A stretch of 64,000 bases of DNA from Aneurinibacillus thermoaerophilus (GCF_900099925.1 NZ_FNDE01000008.1:45552-109551); one strand, 5' to 3'; counted from the stretch's first letter, positions 34,948-45,368 are shown. Notes: generated by a model not told the origin, from the sequence alone. Program-made: numbers and translations.

Positions 34948-36408
34948 ATGTGTAACATGTATCCAGACGACGGCTTTGCACTGCATACGGATCTATATCA
35001 AATCAATATGGCAGAAACGTATTGGGAAGATAACATACATCAGCGGAAAGCAGTGTTTGACCTTTATTTCCGCAAGCTTCCGTTTGGAAATGGATTCGGC
35101 GTTTTTGCTGGGCTTGAACGGATTATTGAGTATATTCAATCGTTCCGCTTCACGGACAGCGATCTTCAATATTTAAAGGAAGAGTTGGGATACGCAGACG
35201 ATTTTCTGGATTATTTAAGAACGATGCGTTTTACCGGTACGATCCGTGCCATGGAGGAAGGGCAAATCGTGTTCGGTAACGAACCAATTCTTACGGTGGA
35301 AGCGCCGCTTATCGAAGCGCAGTTGATTGAAACAGCGTTGTTGAATATTGTCAATTACCAGACGCTTGTCGCTACCAAAGCGGCACGTATTAAACATGTA
35401 GTAGGAAATGCCACAGTTATGGAGTTTGGTACACGAAGGGCTCATGAGTTTGACGCGGCCATCTGGGGAACGCGCGCCGCCTACATCGGCGGCTTCGACG
35501 CTACGAGCAACGTACGGGCGGGAAAACGTTTTGGCATTCCGGTCGCGGGCACGCATGCCCATGCAATGGTACAAGCGTACAAGGACGAGTATACGGCGTT
35601 TAAAACGTACGCTCGTCGTCATAAACATTGTGTATTTTTGGTAGATACATATGATACGTTGCGTTCGGGCGTACCGAACGCTATCCGCGTAGCTAAGGAA
35701 TTAGGCAATAACATTCATTTCGCCGGCATCCGCCTCGATAGCGGAGACCTTGCCTATTTATCCAAAGAGGCGCGGAAAATGCTGGATGAAGCCGGATTTA
35801 CAGACACAAAGATTATCGCTTCCAATGATTTGGACGAATACACGATTATGAACCTGAAAGCTCAGGGAGCAAAAATTGATATATGGGGGATCGGAACCAA
35901 GCTAATTACCGCGTATGACCAGCCGGCGTTGGGTGCCGTTTATAAGCTGGTCGCCATCGAAGACGAGAACGGAAATATGGTGGATACGATTAAAATTTCT
36001 GCCAATCCGGAAAAAGTCACTACTCCTGGAACGAAAAGAGTGTACCGGATTATCAATACTATCAACCAGCACGCGGAAGGCGATTACATTGCGCTCGAAG
36101 ATGAAAGGCCACAGGAAGAGGAAAAACTGAAATTGTTTCATCCGGTTCATACATTCATTAGCAAATTCGTTACAGATTTTGAAGCGCGCGATTTACACAA
36201 AGAGATTTTCAAGGATGGAAAGCTTATCTATTCGCCGCCTTCGCTTGACGAAATCAAGGTGTTTGCAAACCAAAATTTGGCTTATTTCTGGGAAGAATAT
36301 AAACGAACGTTAAATCCGGAAGAATATCCGGTCGACTTAAGTCAGAAGTGCTGGGACAATAAAATGCGTAACATTGAAGAAACGAGAGAACGATTGCAGC
36401 GTTTTTAA
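34948..36408 (+). CDS. pncB: Nicotinate phosphoribosyltransferase
   Basis: A 486-residue enzyme of NAD salvage that joins nicotinate to PRPP. The N-terminal FALHTDLYQINMAETYWEDN and DLYFRKLPFGNGFGVFAGLE are the NAPRTase hallmark. VMEFGTRRAHEFDAAIWGTR carries catalytic residues with the phosphorylated histidine expected later in VAGTHAHAMVQAY, and GIRLDSGDLAYLSKEARKML binds the phosphoribosyl group. ATG 34948 follows AAAGGAGAG; an earlier frame from 34900 lacks conservation. Confidence 0.96.
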   Translation: MCNMYPDDGFALHTDLYQINMAETYWEDNIHQRKAVFDLYFRKLPFGNGFGVFAGLERIIEYIQSFRFTDSDLQYLKEELGYADDFLDYLRTMRFTGTIRAMEEGQIVFGNEPILTVEAPLIEAQLIETALLNIVNYQTLVATKAARIKHVVGNATVMEFGTRRAHEFDAAIWGTRAAYIGGFDATSNVRAGKRFGIPVAGTHAHAMVQAYKDEYTAFKTYARRHKHCVFLVDTYDTLRSGVPNAIRVAKELGNNIHFAGIRLDSGDLAYLSKEARKMLDEAGFTDTKIIASNDLDEYTIMNLKAQGAKIDIWGIGTKLITAYDQPALGAVYKLVAIEDENGNMVDTIKISANPEKVTTPGTKRVYRIINTINQHAEGDYIALEDERPQEEEKLKLFHPVHTFISKFVTDFEARDLHKEIFKDGKLIYSPPSLDEIKVFANQNLAYFWEEYKRTLNPEEYPVDLSQKCWDNKMRNIEETRERLQRF

Positions 36409-36477
36409 ACTGTTTTATTTATCCAAAGCACAACTGGCAATCAGGACTGACTGTGCCAATCGTTTTTCTGGACATGA

Positions 36478-36612
36478 AGCGATGGATCGTACAGGTTATT
36501 CCCGGAATCGAAGGAATATGAGATTAAAGATCCGAATGTACGTTGGTTGTTTGAACGTATTGATAGGTTAGATATCCCAGAAAGGGCACATGAATGTTCG
36601 CTATCCATATAA
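36478..36612 (+). pseudogene. Unidentified protein-coding remnant (about 44 codons)
   Basis: After an in-frame TGA at 36475 the frame reads SDGSYRLFPESKEYEIKDPN followed by VRWLFERIDRLDIPERAHEC and stops at 36612. The residue mix is that of a real protein, yet there is no start codon or ribosome site. It is probably the tail of a lost gene between pncB and rraA. Family not recognised. Confidence 0.4.
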
Positions 36613-36698
36613 GCAAAATAAGCAAAAGAAGTATTTCAACACAAACTGGGTGGCGGACGGTTTTACGATGGTTAGCTGGGAGGGTAGCGTTTTTTGAT

Positions 36699-37316
36699 TT
36701 ATTTAGAGAGTATGTTGTCTAAATATTGTATAACTGACTCTCGACTTTTCAAAACGCTTTCTTCCCTTTCCTGATCTTTTTTCATTTTTTTAACTGCTTT
36801 ATTTAGCACATCTTGCTCAATTGTCTGTGGGATGACCACTACACCATCTACATCTCCAATAATGATATCATTAGGATGAACTGTGACTCCTCCGCAAGAA
36901 ATAGGGACATTTGTTTCGCCGATACCAACCTTATTGCTTGCTGCCACTGTTGTTCCTTTACAGAAAACAGGAAAATTCAAGTTTTTGATTCCCATAACAT
37001 CCCGAATGACCCCATCGACAACGATTCCTTGAATGCCTAGTGTTTGTGCCATTCCTACTACAAAATCACCGGCGATCGCACGGTATGTATCTCCTTTGGC
37101 ATCAATAACCAAAATGTCCCCGGGTTTTGCTTCTCTAATTGCTTTTAGTACGTAAAAGTTATCTCCGGCTGCTGTTTTTACAGTAAAAGCTCTTCCGACG
37201 ATTTTATACTCTTCTTTTAAAGGTTTAATGTCTGGATGCAAGTTATTAAGCCCTTGCATTGCATCAGATACACAGGTTGTCGGAGTTTCGCGCAATTTCT
37301 CAATTATGTCGTTCAT
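36699..37316 (-). CDS. RraA-like protein (4-hydroxy-4-methyl-2-oxoglutarate aldolase family)
   Basis: A 205-residue RraA/HMG-aldolase fold protein: TTCVSDAMQGLNNLHPDIKP at the start, GDILVIDAKGDTYRAIAGDF in the middle, and the active-site region GIVVDGVIRDVMGIKNLNFP, then HPNDIIIGDVDGVVVIP. Relatives include class II pyruvate aldolases and oxaloacetate decarboxylases as well as RNase E inhibitors; Gram-positive members are more likely enzymes. ATG 37316 sits seven to eight bases from GAGGAGG. It is monocistronic with its own promoter at 37374-37402. Confidence 0.88.
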   Translation of the reverse strand: MNDIIEKLRETPTTCVSDAMQGLNNLHPDIKPLKEEYKIVGRAFTVKTAAGDNFYVLKAIREAKPGDILVIDAKGDTYRAIAGDFVVGMAQTLGIQGIVVDGVIRDVMGIKNLNFPVFCKGTTVAASNKVGIGETNVPISCGGVTVHPNDIIIGDVDGVVVIPQTIEQDVLNKAVKKMKKDQEREESVLKSRESVIQYLDNILSK

Positions 37317-37373
37317 CAATGTTCCTCCTCACAATATAATACTTGTTTTTCTATTTTGAGTTATCTTGTTTAT

Positions 37374-37402
37374 ATTGTATTATAACAGATTATATTAGTC
37401 AA
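37374..37402 (-). promoter_or_regulatory. Predicted promoter of the RraA-like gene
   Basis: On the minus strand TTGACT (37402-37397), 17-base spacer, TACAAT (37379-37374). It is flanked upstream by the near-palindromic TTGTATAACAA, a possible operator. Confidence 0.75.
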
Positions 37403-37453
37403 TTTTTGTTATACAACTTTTATATTCGTTTTGTTTTTAGGGAAATCGTAGGA

Positions 37454-37535
37454 TGACTAAAATTCACCATGTTATTTTTTATAATGAGCGTTTTGCATAA
37501 TTTTCGCTCTTGAAGCCCCAAGGCTCTTTTAGTCA
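37454..37535. repeat. 82-base element with 9-base inverted ends
   Basis: TGACTAAAA (37454-37462) and TTTTAGTCA (37527-37535) are perfect inverted repeats. The interior holds GAAGCCCCAAGGCTC, which resembles, in the opposite orientation, the GAGCCCCAAGGG part of the MITE-like element at 33555-33705. Either a small mobile remnant or a terminator-like structure. Confidence 0.4.
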
Positions 37536-37557
37536 CAAAAAAGGAATGCACCCCAAC

Positions 37558-37586
37558 TTGTAGAAGAATATAGCTCCCTTTATAAA
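37558..37586 (+). promoter_or_regulatory. Predicted promoter upstream of addB
   Basis: TTGTAG (37558-37563), 17-base spacer, TATAAA (37581-37586). The transcript would carry a leader of about 310 bases before addB. Confidence 0.5.
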
Positions 37587-37703
37587 AGACTGTTTATCTA
37601 TCAAGTCTTATTTATATATAATGATAGTACCAAACAAAATGAGGTGCTTGACATGCAAAACATCCTTTAAGTTTGTCGTAGAAGTAATGCAGACGTGCCG
37701 GAC

Positions 37704-37738
37704 AAAAAGCCTTCTCGCTCGTAAGAGAAAGGCTTTTT
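37704..37738 (+). terminator. Terminator inside the addB leader
   Basis: AAAAAGCCTTCTC pairs with GAGAAAGGCTTTTT (one bulged base) around an 8-base loop and ends in TTTTT. It lies 166 bases before addB, after the promoter near 37558, so it either ends a roughly 150-base small RNA or attenuates addAB. Confidence 0.75.
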
Positions 37739-37903
37739 ATACTGAGATATAAATGTACAAAGGAAAGCTCATAGATAACTGTATATTCAGTCCAATAAAT
37801 AACTGAACTCAATGTGATTTATGAGCAGAAAATTGGAAAAGTGCTAGCGGAAATTGATCAAAAAATATGACGTAATATATATAAACAAAGGTGTGAAAAC
37901 ATT

Positions 37904-40900
37904 ATGGCTCTAAGATTCGTACTTGGCCGCGCTGGAAGCGGAAAAAGCGCGTTCTGTCTGGAAGAAATCCGTCGGCGCTTGGAACAGAAACCGATAGGCG
38001 AGCCTCTGATTTACCTTGTTCCGCAACAGATGAGTTTTCAGGCGGAATACGAATTGACGGCAAAATCCGGAGTAAAGGGCACGATGCGGGCTCAGGTTTT
38101 CAGTTTTCGCCGTCTGGCATGGAAGGTGCTACAGGAAACAGGAGGATTATCCCGAATTCACATCGACAGTATCGGGATTAAAATGGCGTTGCGCCGTATC
38201 CTTGACAAACGCGGTAACGAGCTCCGCGTATTCGGACGCGCAGCCAATCGGCTTGGTTTTACCGACCAGTTGGAAGAAATGTATTGTGAGCTTACCCGCA
38301 ATGGCATGACCGCGGAAGATTTGCTGCACCACAAAGAAGCACTTATCCGGCACAGTGTGGAGGAGCCCGGATTTCTCGCAGACAAGCTGCACGACATGCA
38401 CATCATTTACGGGGAGCTGGAGCAATATCTGGCGGATCGCTATCTTGATTCTGAGCATTATCTGCCGCTGCTGGCGGAGCGACTGGAACATTCCCGTTAC
38501 ATACAGGGTGCAGAAATCTGGGCAGACGGCTTTGACAGCTTCACCCCTCAGGAGATGGCCGTACTTCGTGCGTTGTTGCTGTATGCGGATCATCTTACCA
38601 TCACACTTACCCTAGATAAGCCGTATGATGGAGAAACGGAACCGGATGAACTGCATTTATTTTACTCTACTGCTGTTACATATCGGAATTTACTTACATT
38701 AGCTAAAAATAGCGCCATTCACGTGGAAGTGCCTGTGCTGCTTCCACAAGCCGGCCTGCTTCCGCGCTTCGCGCACGACCCGGCTCTTACGCACTTGGAA
38801 AAATGGTATGATAGAAGACCCGCCGCACCCTATCCGTATGAAACAGATACCATTCGCTTGGTTGCCGCCGCGCACCGGCGCGCTGAAGTGGAAGGAGTCG
38901 CCCAGCGCGCGCTTGCGCTTGTGCGCGATCAGGGGTATCGGTGGCGCGATATTGCTGTACTTGTGCGCGATATAAAAGACTATGAACATTTATTTATGAC
39001 GGTTTTTCAAGATTACCAGATTCCGTTCTTCCTAGACGAAAAGCGCCCAATGATTCATCATCCGCTTACAGAACTGATCCGCTCCGCGCTGGAAGTCATC
39101 CGCTATAACTGGCGTTATGAATCGGTTTTCCGTTGTATTAAGACCGAGCTGCTGCTTTCTCCAGTGGAAGGGGAAACAATGGAAGACATGCGTCACAGCG
39201 TCGACCGATTGGAAAACTATGTGCTGGCATATGGCATAGAAGGATACCGTTGGACAGACGGCAAACGTTGGATATACCGCGCATATCGCGGGCTTGATGA
39301 AAATGCGGTACAAACAGCGGCCGCTATACAGCGTTCGGAAGGGGAAGAAAGAATAGAGGTGAAACTGAATGAGCTGCGTGCCCGCGTTGCAAGGCCGTTG
39401 CAAAATCTCGAAGAATCGCTAAAAAAGGCAAAAACGGCACGGAACATGTGCCAGGCACTGTATGAATTTCTCATCAGCCTTAATATCCCGAAGCGCTTGG
39501 AAGCATGGAGTGAACAGGCAAAAGACGCAGGGCGACCGGAGCAGGCGCGCGAACATGGTCAGGTATGGCAGGCGCTGATCGCCATGATGGATCAGATCGT
39601 TGAGGTAATGGGCGAAGAAAAAATGGAACTCGATACCTTTGCATCCGTCATTGAAGCTGGCATGGAAAGCCTGACATTCGCGCTCGTACCGCCGGCGCTT
39701 GATCAAATGCTTGTCGGAAGCCTGGATCGTACGCGTTTTGCCAATGTGCCGTGCGTGTTTATTCTCGGCATTAATGATGGCATCATCCCAGCGCGACCAA
39801 GCGAAAACGGTATGCTATCGGAACACGAAAGAGAACTGCTACTTCAAACTGGCATGTCGCTCTCGTCTAGCAGCCGCCGCAAACTGATGGAAGAAGAATT
39901 CATGCTATACCGAGCGCTTACTTCGGCTTCGCACAAGCTGTTTCTAAGTTACGCGCTCGCCGACGAAGAAGGGAAAGGATTGCTTCCATCCGGTTTGATA
40001 AAACGGATCAAAGATATGTTCCCGAAAGTACGCGAGGAATTCATTACAACGGAGGTGAGCGAAATTGCCGACGAAGCCGCCCAGCTTGCGTTTGTGGCGA
40101 ACCCGGCGCGCGCGTTGTCATATGTAAGCGCGCAGCTACAGCAATGGCAAAGAGGGTATTACATTGCTCCGCTCTGGTGGGATGCGTATAACTGGCTGCA
40201 GCGTGAATATCCGGAACGGCAAAAGCAGGTCACACGCGGACTTTTCTATTATAACCAGGAAGAGCACCTCCAAGAACAAACAAGCCGCCAACTGTATGGC
40301 ACGAAAATCCGAGCAAGCGTCTCACGTATGGAAAGATTCCAGGCGTGTCCCTTTTCGCATTTTGCTTCGCATGGCCTAAAATTAAGGGAGCGTGAACTGT
40401 ACCGGCTGGAAGCGCCGGATATCGGCCAGCTATTTCATACTGCGTTGAAAATGGTCGGTGAACACATCAAAGCCCACGGATTGGAATGGGGTTCGCTCGA
40501 AGCTGACAGGATGCATAGATTGGCAGCCGAGCAAGTAGAAACGCTAAAACCGTTATTGCAAAAAGAGATTTTGTTAAGTTCAAAACGAAACCATTATTTG
40601 ACTTACAAATTAAAAAATGTGGTCGGGCGGGCTGCCGTTGTATTAGGTGAACAAGCGCGCCGCAGCAAATTCACCCCCCGCGCGCTCGAGCTTGCATTCG
40701 GCCCAGGCGCCGAACTGCCGCCGCTCACTTTTACCCTTCCAAACGGGTGTGTAATGGAGCTTATCGGGCGAATTGACCGGGTGGATGGCGCAGAAAGTTC
40801 GCAAGGATTGCTCCTGCGCGTCATCGACTACAAATCAAGCGCTACTGACCTAGCGATTGAAGACGTATACTTCGGTCTTTCGCTGCAAATGTTGACATAC

Positions 40901-41446
40901 CTTGATGTGGTAATCTCCCAGGCGGAAGCTCTGTTTGGACAGGCGGCGAAACCGGCCGGAATTTTATATTTTCACATACACAACCCGCTGCTGAATGGAT
41001 CTGGACCACTGCCGGACGAAAAGTTGAAAAACGAAATACAAAAACGTTTTAAAATGAAAGGGCTTGTGGTGGAAGATGATGAAATTGTACGTTTAATGGA
41101 CAGTGAGCTGGACGTGAGCGGAAGTTCGGATATCATTCCGGTAGCCATCAAAAAAAACGGAGAATTCGCAAGCCGCTCCAAAGTCATTTCAGTTGAGCGC
41201 CTGGATCAACTGCGCCGCTATACGCGTAGCTTGATTAAAGAAATTGGCCAGCGCATCACCGATGGGGATGTGGCGATTGACCCGTACCGCCACAAGGCAC
41301 GAACCGCCTGCACATATTGTGCTTATAAAGCGGTGTGCCAGTTCGATCCGTTCATTAAGCCTGGTGAATTTCGCGTGCTGCGCGACGAGGACAAGGAAAA
41401 AATATGGCAAGATATCGCTGCAAGAGGAGAGGAGAAATACGAATGA
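37904..41446 (+). CDS. addB: ATP-dependent helicase/deoxyribonuclease subunit B
   Basis: An 1180-residue partner of AddA in the double-strand-break end-resection enzyme of Bacillota. MALRFVLGRAGSGKSAFCLE gives the N-terminal Walker A. The C-terminal nuclease domain shows LLLRVIDYKSSATDLAIEDV (catalytic aspartate and lysine). Iron-sulfur cysteines are seen at about residue 815 (RFQACPFSHF) and in ACTYCAYKAVCQF near 1135-1145, as in B. subtilis AddB. The stop overlaps the addA start (ATGA). Confidence 0.97.
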   Translation: MALRFVLGRAGSGKSAFCLEEIRRRLEQKPIGEPLIYLVPQQMSFQAEYELTAKSGVKGTMRAQVFSFRRLAWKVLQETGGLSRIHIDSIGIKMALRRILDKRGNELRVFGRAANRLGFTDQLEEMYCELTRNGMTAEDLLHHKEALIRHSVEEPGFLADKLHDMHIIYGELEQYLADRYLDSEHYLPLLAERLEHSRYIQGAEIWADGFDSFTPQEMAVLRALLLYADHLTITLTLDKPYDGETEPDELHLFYSTAVTYRNLLTLAKNSAIHVEVPVLLPQAGLLPRFAHDPALTHLEKWYDRRPAAPYPYETDTIRLVAAAHRRAEVEGVAQRALALVRDQGYRWRDIAVLVRDIKDYEHLFMTVFQDYQIPFFLDEKRPMIHHPLTELIRSALEVIRYNWRYESVFRCIKTELLLSPVEGETMEDMRHSVDRLENYVLAYGIEGYRWTDGKRWIYRAYRGLDENAVQTAAAIQRSEGEERIEVKLNELRARVARPLQNLEESLKKAKTARNMCQALYEFLISLNIPKRLEAWSEQAKDAGRPEQAREHGQVWQALIAMMDQIVEVMGEEKMELDTFASVIEAGMESLTFALVPPALDQMLVGSLDRTRFANVPCVFILGINDGIIPARPSENGMLSEHERELLLQTGMSLSSSSRRKLMEEEFMLYRALTSASHKLFLSYALADEEGKGLLPSGLIKRIKDMFPKVREEFITTEVSEIADEAAQLAFVANPARALSYVSAQLQQWQRGYYIAPLWWDAYNWLQREYPERQKQVTRGLFYYNQEEHLQEQTSRQLYGTKIRASVSRMERFQACPFSHFASHGLKLRERELYRLEAPDIGQLFHTALKMVGEHIKAHGLEWGSLEADRMHRLAAEQVETLKPLLQKEILLSSKRNHYLTYKLKNVVGRAAVVLGEQARRSKFTPRALELAFGPGAELPPLTFTLPNGCVMELIGRIDRVDGAESSQGLLLRVIDYKSSATDLAIEDVYFGLSLQMLTYLDVVISQAEALFGQAAKPAGILYFHIHNPLLNGSGPLPDEKLKNEIQKRFKMKGLVVEDDEIVRLMDSELDVSGSSDIIPVAIKKNGEFASRSKVISVERLDQLRRYTRSLIKEIGQRITDGDVAIDPYRHKARTACTYCAYKAVCQFDPFIKPGEFRVLRDEDKEKIWQDIAARGEEKYE

Positions 41447-44400
41447 CAACCCTGCAAAAACCGGCCGACAGCATATGGACCGATCAGCAATGGGAAGCGA
41501 TAGCGGCACGCGGCTCGAACGTGCTGGTCGCCGCCGCTGCAGGCTCAGGAAAAACAGCGGTGCTTGTCGAACGCATCATCCGCCGTATTTCCGATGAGCA
41601 AGATCCGATCGGCGTCGATAATTTGCTCGTTGTCACATTTACGAACGCTGCCGCTGCGGAAATGCGCCATCGCATCGGGGAAGCATTAGAAAAGGCAGTT
41701 GCCCGAAATCCTTCCCCGTATTTGCGGCGCCAGCTTACGCTGTTGAACCGGGCTTCGATTACCACTCTGCACTCTTTTTGCATGGAAGTGCTACAGCGGT
41801 ATTATTATCTCATCGATATCGATCCTTCTTTCCGCATCGCAGACGATACGGAAGCGAAACTGCTGCGTCAGGAAGCCATTGATCAGCTGTTTGAAGAAGA
41901 ATACGGGGAAGAAGAAGAAAATTCGCTATTTTTCCGGCTGGTAGATAGCTATACAAGCGACCGCAGTGACATGGAATTACAAGAGCTGGTACAAAACGTA
42001 TACGAATTTTCTCGCAGTCATCCATGGCCGGAACACTGGCTCGAAGAAATGGCGCGTATGTATAAGATTACCAAATTCGAAGAATTTTGTGCCCTTCCTT
42101 GGTTCGATTCTCTACGCCAAAGCGTATGGCTTGAGTTGAACGGAGCCATGGAACTGCTGCGTCAGGCTGCGGATATCGCCAGGATGGATGGCGGGCCTGC
42201 GCCATATCTAGGCACCCTCGACCAGGACGCCACCCTAATCGAACGACTTATCCATACGAGCTACGGAACGTGGGAAGAGCTGTACGAAGCGTTTCAAGGA
42301 GCTGCTTTTAGCCGCCTTAACAGTTGTCGCGGCGCGGATTACAATAAAACGCTGGTGGAACAGGTGAAACATTTGCGCGACCGCGTAAAAAAAATAGTGG
42401 AAGAACTGAAAGATGAATTGTTTGCTGTATCGCCGCGGCTACATTTTGAAAACGTTCAGGAAATGGGGCCACTCATTGATAAGCTTATTGACCTTGTGCG
42501 AAAGTTCGGGGAAAGATACAGCGCGTTAAAGCAGGAAAAAGGATTGGTCGACTTTTCTGATTTAGAACACTATTGCTTACAAATCTTGCGCGATGAAACG
42601 GCGACGCCGGACAACCTCATTCCCTCAGCGGCCGCGCTGGAGTACCGAGCGCAGTTTGGCGAAGTGCTCGTAGACGAATACCAAGACACCAACGCAGTGC
42701 AGGAGATGATCATCAGTCTTGTGACGAAAGACAGCGAAGCGGAAGGCAACCTGTTTATGGTGGGTGATGTGAAGCAAAGCATTTACCGTTTCCGTCTCGC
42801 TGAACCGGGGTTGTTTCTTGACAAATATAAACGGTTCATGCCGGACGGACGAGGAGGCGGAAAACGAATTGATCTTGCGATGAACTTCCGAAGTCGTCGT
42901 GAGGTCATTGATGGTACAAACTTTGTATTTCAGCAGATCATGAGCGAAACGATCGGGGAAGTGGAATACGATGAAGCCGCCCGGCTCGTATTCGGTGCCA
43001 AAGACTATCCGGAAACGGAAGAAACCGATTCCTGCATTGAAGTGATGCTGATCGATCGAAACAAAACGAAAAGTAAAGACGAAGAATCTGTACCCCTTCA
43101 AGAAAATATGGAAGAAGGGGGAGAGGCAAACACCGGACAAGCGTCCGATCCGTCCGAACTGGAAACGGCCCAGCTAGAAGCTCGTCTTATCGCGAACAAA
43201 ATTAAAAAGCTGGTGGGTGCGACTGGCGAAAACCCATACCTTGTATACGATAAAATGAGTAAAACAATGCGTCCGGCACAATACCGTGATATCGTTATTT
43301 TGTTGCGTTCGGCAAGCAGCCTGGCATCGGTCATGGCAGAAGAGTTCAAGTGGCAAGGAATTCCCGCTTACGCCGAACTTTCCGGAGGGTACTTCGCCGC
43401 TACGGAAATTGAAGTTATGACATCGCTTTTGCATGTCATTGATAACCCGTTTCAAGATATTCCGCTCGCCGCTGTGCTGCGTTCGCCGCTTGTTGGGCTT
43501 AATGCGGAAGAATTGGCGCAGATTCGCTTGGCACAAAAAGAGAACAGCTATTACGAAGCACTGCTTGCCTATCTCGAACAGCATGCGGACGATCAGCCGC
43601 CGCTCTGGCGGAAACTGAACGAATTTCTAACTCGTCTACAGAATTGGAGAACGGAAGCCCGGCAGGGCGCTTTATCTTCGCTTATCTGGCAAATCTACCG
43701 TGAAACCGGCTATTATGACTTCGTCGGCGGTTTGCCGGGTGGCAAGCAGCGTCAGGCAAACCTGCGCGTCCTGTACGATCGGGCTTGCCAGTACGAAGCA
43801 ACCTCGTTCCGCGGCTTGTTTCGCTTCCTCCGGTTTATTGAGAAAATGCAGGAGCAGGGCGGAGATATGGGAACGGCGCGTGCGCTCGGTGAACAAGAAG
43901 ATGTGGTGCGTATTATGACGATCCATAAAAGCAAAGGGCTGGAGTTTCCGATCGTATTTGTCGCTGGCTTGTCCAAGCAGCACAATCTCCAAGACTTGCG
44001 ACGAAATTTTTTATTGCACAAAGAATTGGGATTTGGACCAAAATATGTTGATCCTGTACAACGTATCAGCTTTCCAACGCTCCCGCTTATTTCCATGAAA
44101 CGGCGCATGCGCCTAGAACTGCTGGCTGAAGAGATGCGGGTGTTGTACGTGGCGCTTACCCGTGCGCGCGAAAAATTGCTCCTTGTCGGCACGGTGGATA
44201 ATCTGGCCAAAGCGGTGGGAAAATGGGCACAGCACGTGTCGCTGCCTTCATGGATGTTGCCGGATTATGAACTTGTCAAAGGGCGTACATATCTTGATTG
44301 GATCGGACCTGCGCTCATACGGCATCGGGATGGTGAATTGCTGTATGCATATATTGACCGGACGGAACGCGCACCAGATTTTATCCGTGAGCATCCTTCA

Positions 44401-45270
44401 CGCTGGAAAATCAAGTGTTATCAGGCTTTTGAACTAATAGAAGTGTCGGGCGAAGAAGAACAAATTCAGCAAGAAATAGCGCGCGCGGTCGCTGAAGGAC
44501 GTCCCGTTCCTGTAAGCAGCCCCTACCGGGAAACGGTGGAACGCCAGCTTTCCTGGAAATACCCGTACCGAAAAGCGACCGAATTATTGTCCAAACTGTC
44601 CGTATCAGAACTGAAACGGCGTCGTCAGGCTGCGATGCAGAGGGAAGAGGTAGGCGGACCTGCATATATGTCAGGGCTTTTCCGGAGCGAAACGGCAGAG
44701 CGTCCCCAGTTTCTGTCGGAAAAGAAACTGAACGCGGCCGAGAGAGGAACTGCAACGCATACTGTTATGCAGCAACTGCCGCTTGACTGCGCGCTTACAA
44801 AGGAAGAAATCGAAGAAGCAATCGCGCGCATGGTTCGGCAAGAACTGTTGACGCCACTGGAAGCGCAAGCGATTGACATCGTGCAAATTGAGCGGTTCTT
44901 TCAAAGCGATATCAGCCGGAAAATCCGAGAAAACGGCGGGCGAATTTTCCGCGAAATCCCGTTCAACCTTTCGCTTCCAGCAAGCGAAGTTTATCCGGAA
45001 TGGAACCGAGGCGAAAACGGAACGGACGAGCAGCTGGATGAAACGGTATTGCTGCAGGGGGTTATCGATTGCCTGGTAGAATATGAAGACGGATGGATAT
45101 TGCTGGATTACAAGACGGACAATACGGTCGACTTACCGGACGCGTTGCTAAAAGCAAGGTACCGCGATCAGCTTGCTAGCTATGCCCGAGCCGTAGAAGA
45201 AATTACGGGTCGCCCAGTGAAAGAGAAGGTACTATATTTCTTTGATGGTTCCCGCATTTTTTATTTATAG
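41443..45270 (+). CDS. addA: ATP-dependent helicase/nuclease subunit A
   Basis: A 1275-residue UvrD/Rep-type helicase with a C-terminal RecB-type nuclease. Q motif and Walker A: WTDQQWEAIAARGSNVLVAA then AGSGKTAVLVERII. Walker B: VLVDEYQDTNAVQEM. Motif VI region: LAEEMRVLYVALTRAREKLL. The nuclease core is QGVIDCLVEYEDGWILLDYK followed by TD. ATG 41443 overlaps the addB stop, with GAGGAGAGGAG before it; an upstream in-frame ATG at 41404 is less likely. AddAB resects broken ends and responds to a Chi sequence. Confidence 0.97.
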   Translation: MTTLQKPADSIWTDQQWEAIAARGSNVLVAAAAGSGKTAVLVERIIRRISDEQDPIGVDNLLVVTFTNAAAAEMRHRIGEALEKAVARNPSPYLRRQLTLLNRASITTLHSFCMEVLQRYYYLIDIDPSFRIADDTEAKLLRQEAIDQLFEEEYGEEEENSLFFRLVDSYTSDRSDMELQELVQNVYEFSRSHPWPEHWLEEMARMYKITKFEEFCALPWFDSLRQSVWLELNGAMELLRQAADIARMDGGPAPYLGTLDQDATLIERLIHTSYGTWEELYEAFQGAAFSRLNSCRGADYNKTLVEQVKHLRDRVKKIVEELKDELFAVSPRLHFENVQEMGPLIDKLIDLVRKFGERYSALKQEKGLVDFSDLEHYCLQILRDETATPDNLIPSAAALEYRAQFGEVLVDEYQDTNAVQEMIISLVTKDSEAEGNLFMVGDVKQSIYRFRLAEPGLFLDKYKRFMPDGRGGGKRIDLAMNFRSRREVIDGTNFVFQQIMSETIGEVEYDEAARLVFGAKDYPETEETDSCIEVMLIDRNKTKSKDEESVPLQENMEEGGEANTGQASDPSELETAQLEARLIANKIKKLVGATGENPYLVYDKMSKTMRPAQYRDIVILLRSASSLASVMAEEFKWQGIPAYAELSGGYFAATEIEVMTSLLHVIDNPFQDIPLAAVLRSPLVGLNAEELAQIRLAQKENSYYEALLAYLEQHADDQPPLWRKLNEFLTRLQNWRTEARQGALSSLIWQIYRETGYYDFVGGLPGGKQRQANLRVLYDRACQYEATSFRGLFRFLRFIEKMQEQGGDMGTARALGEQEDVVRIMTIHKSKGLEFPIVFVAGLSKQHNLQDLRRNFLLHKELGFGPKYVDPVQRISFPTLPLISMKRRMRLELLAEEMRVLYVALTRAREKLLLVGTVDNLAKAVGKWAQHVSLPSWMLPDYELVKGRTYLDWIGPALIRHRDGELLYAYIDRTERAPDFIREHPSRWKIKCYQAFELIEVSGEEEQIQQEIARAVAEGRPVPVSSPYRETVERQLSWKYPYRKATELLSKLSVSELKRRRQAAMQREEVGGPAYMSGLFRSETAERPQFLSEKKLNAAERGTATHTVMQQLPLDCALTKEEIEEAIARMVRQELLTPLEAQAIDIVQIERFFQSDISRKIRENGGRIFREIPFNLSLPASEVYPEWNRGENGTDEQLDETVLLQGVIDCLVEYEDGWILLDYKTDNTVDLPDALLKARYRDQLASYARAVEEITGRPVKEKVLYFFDGSRIFYL

Positions 45271-45368
45271 GATTTTGACCAAAAACAAACCTCTTTAATT
45301 TTTAACAAAATGCTAACAATTTAACCAATCATTCATCATTGATTTAAAAAGTTTTTTCTGTACCATTA

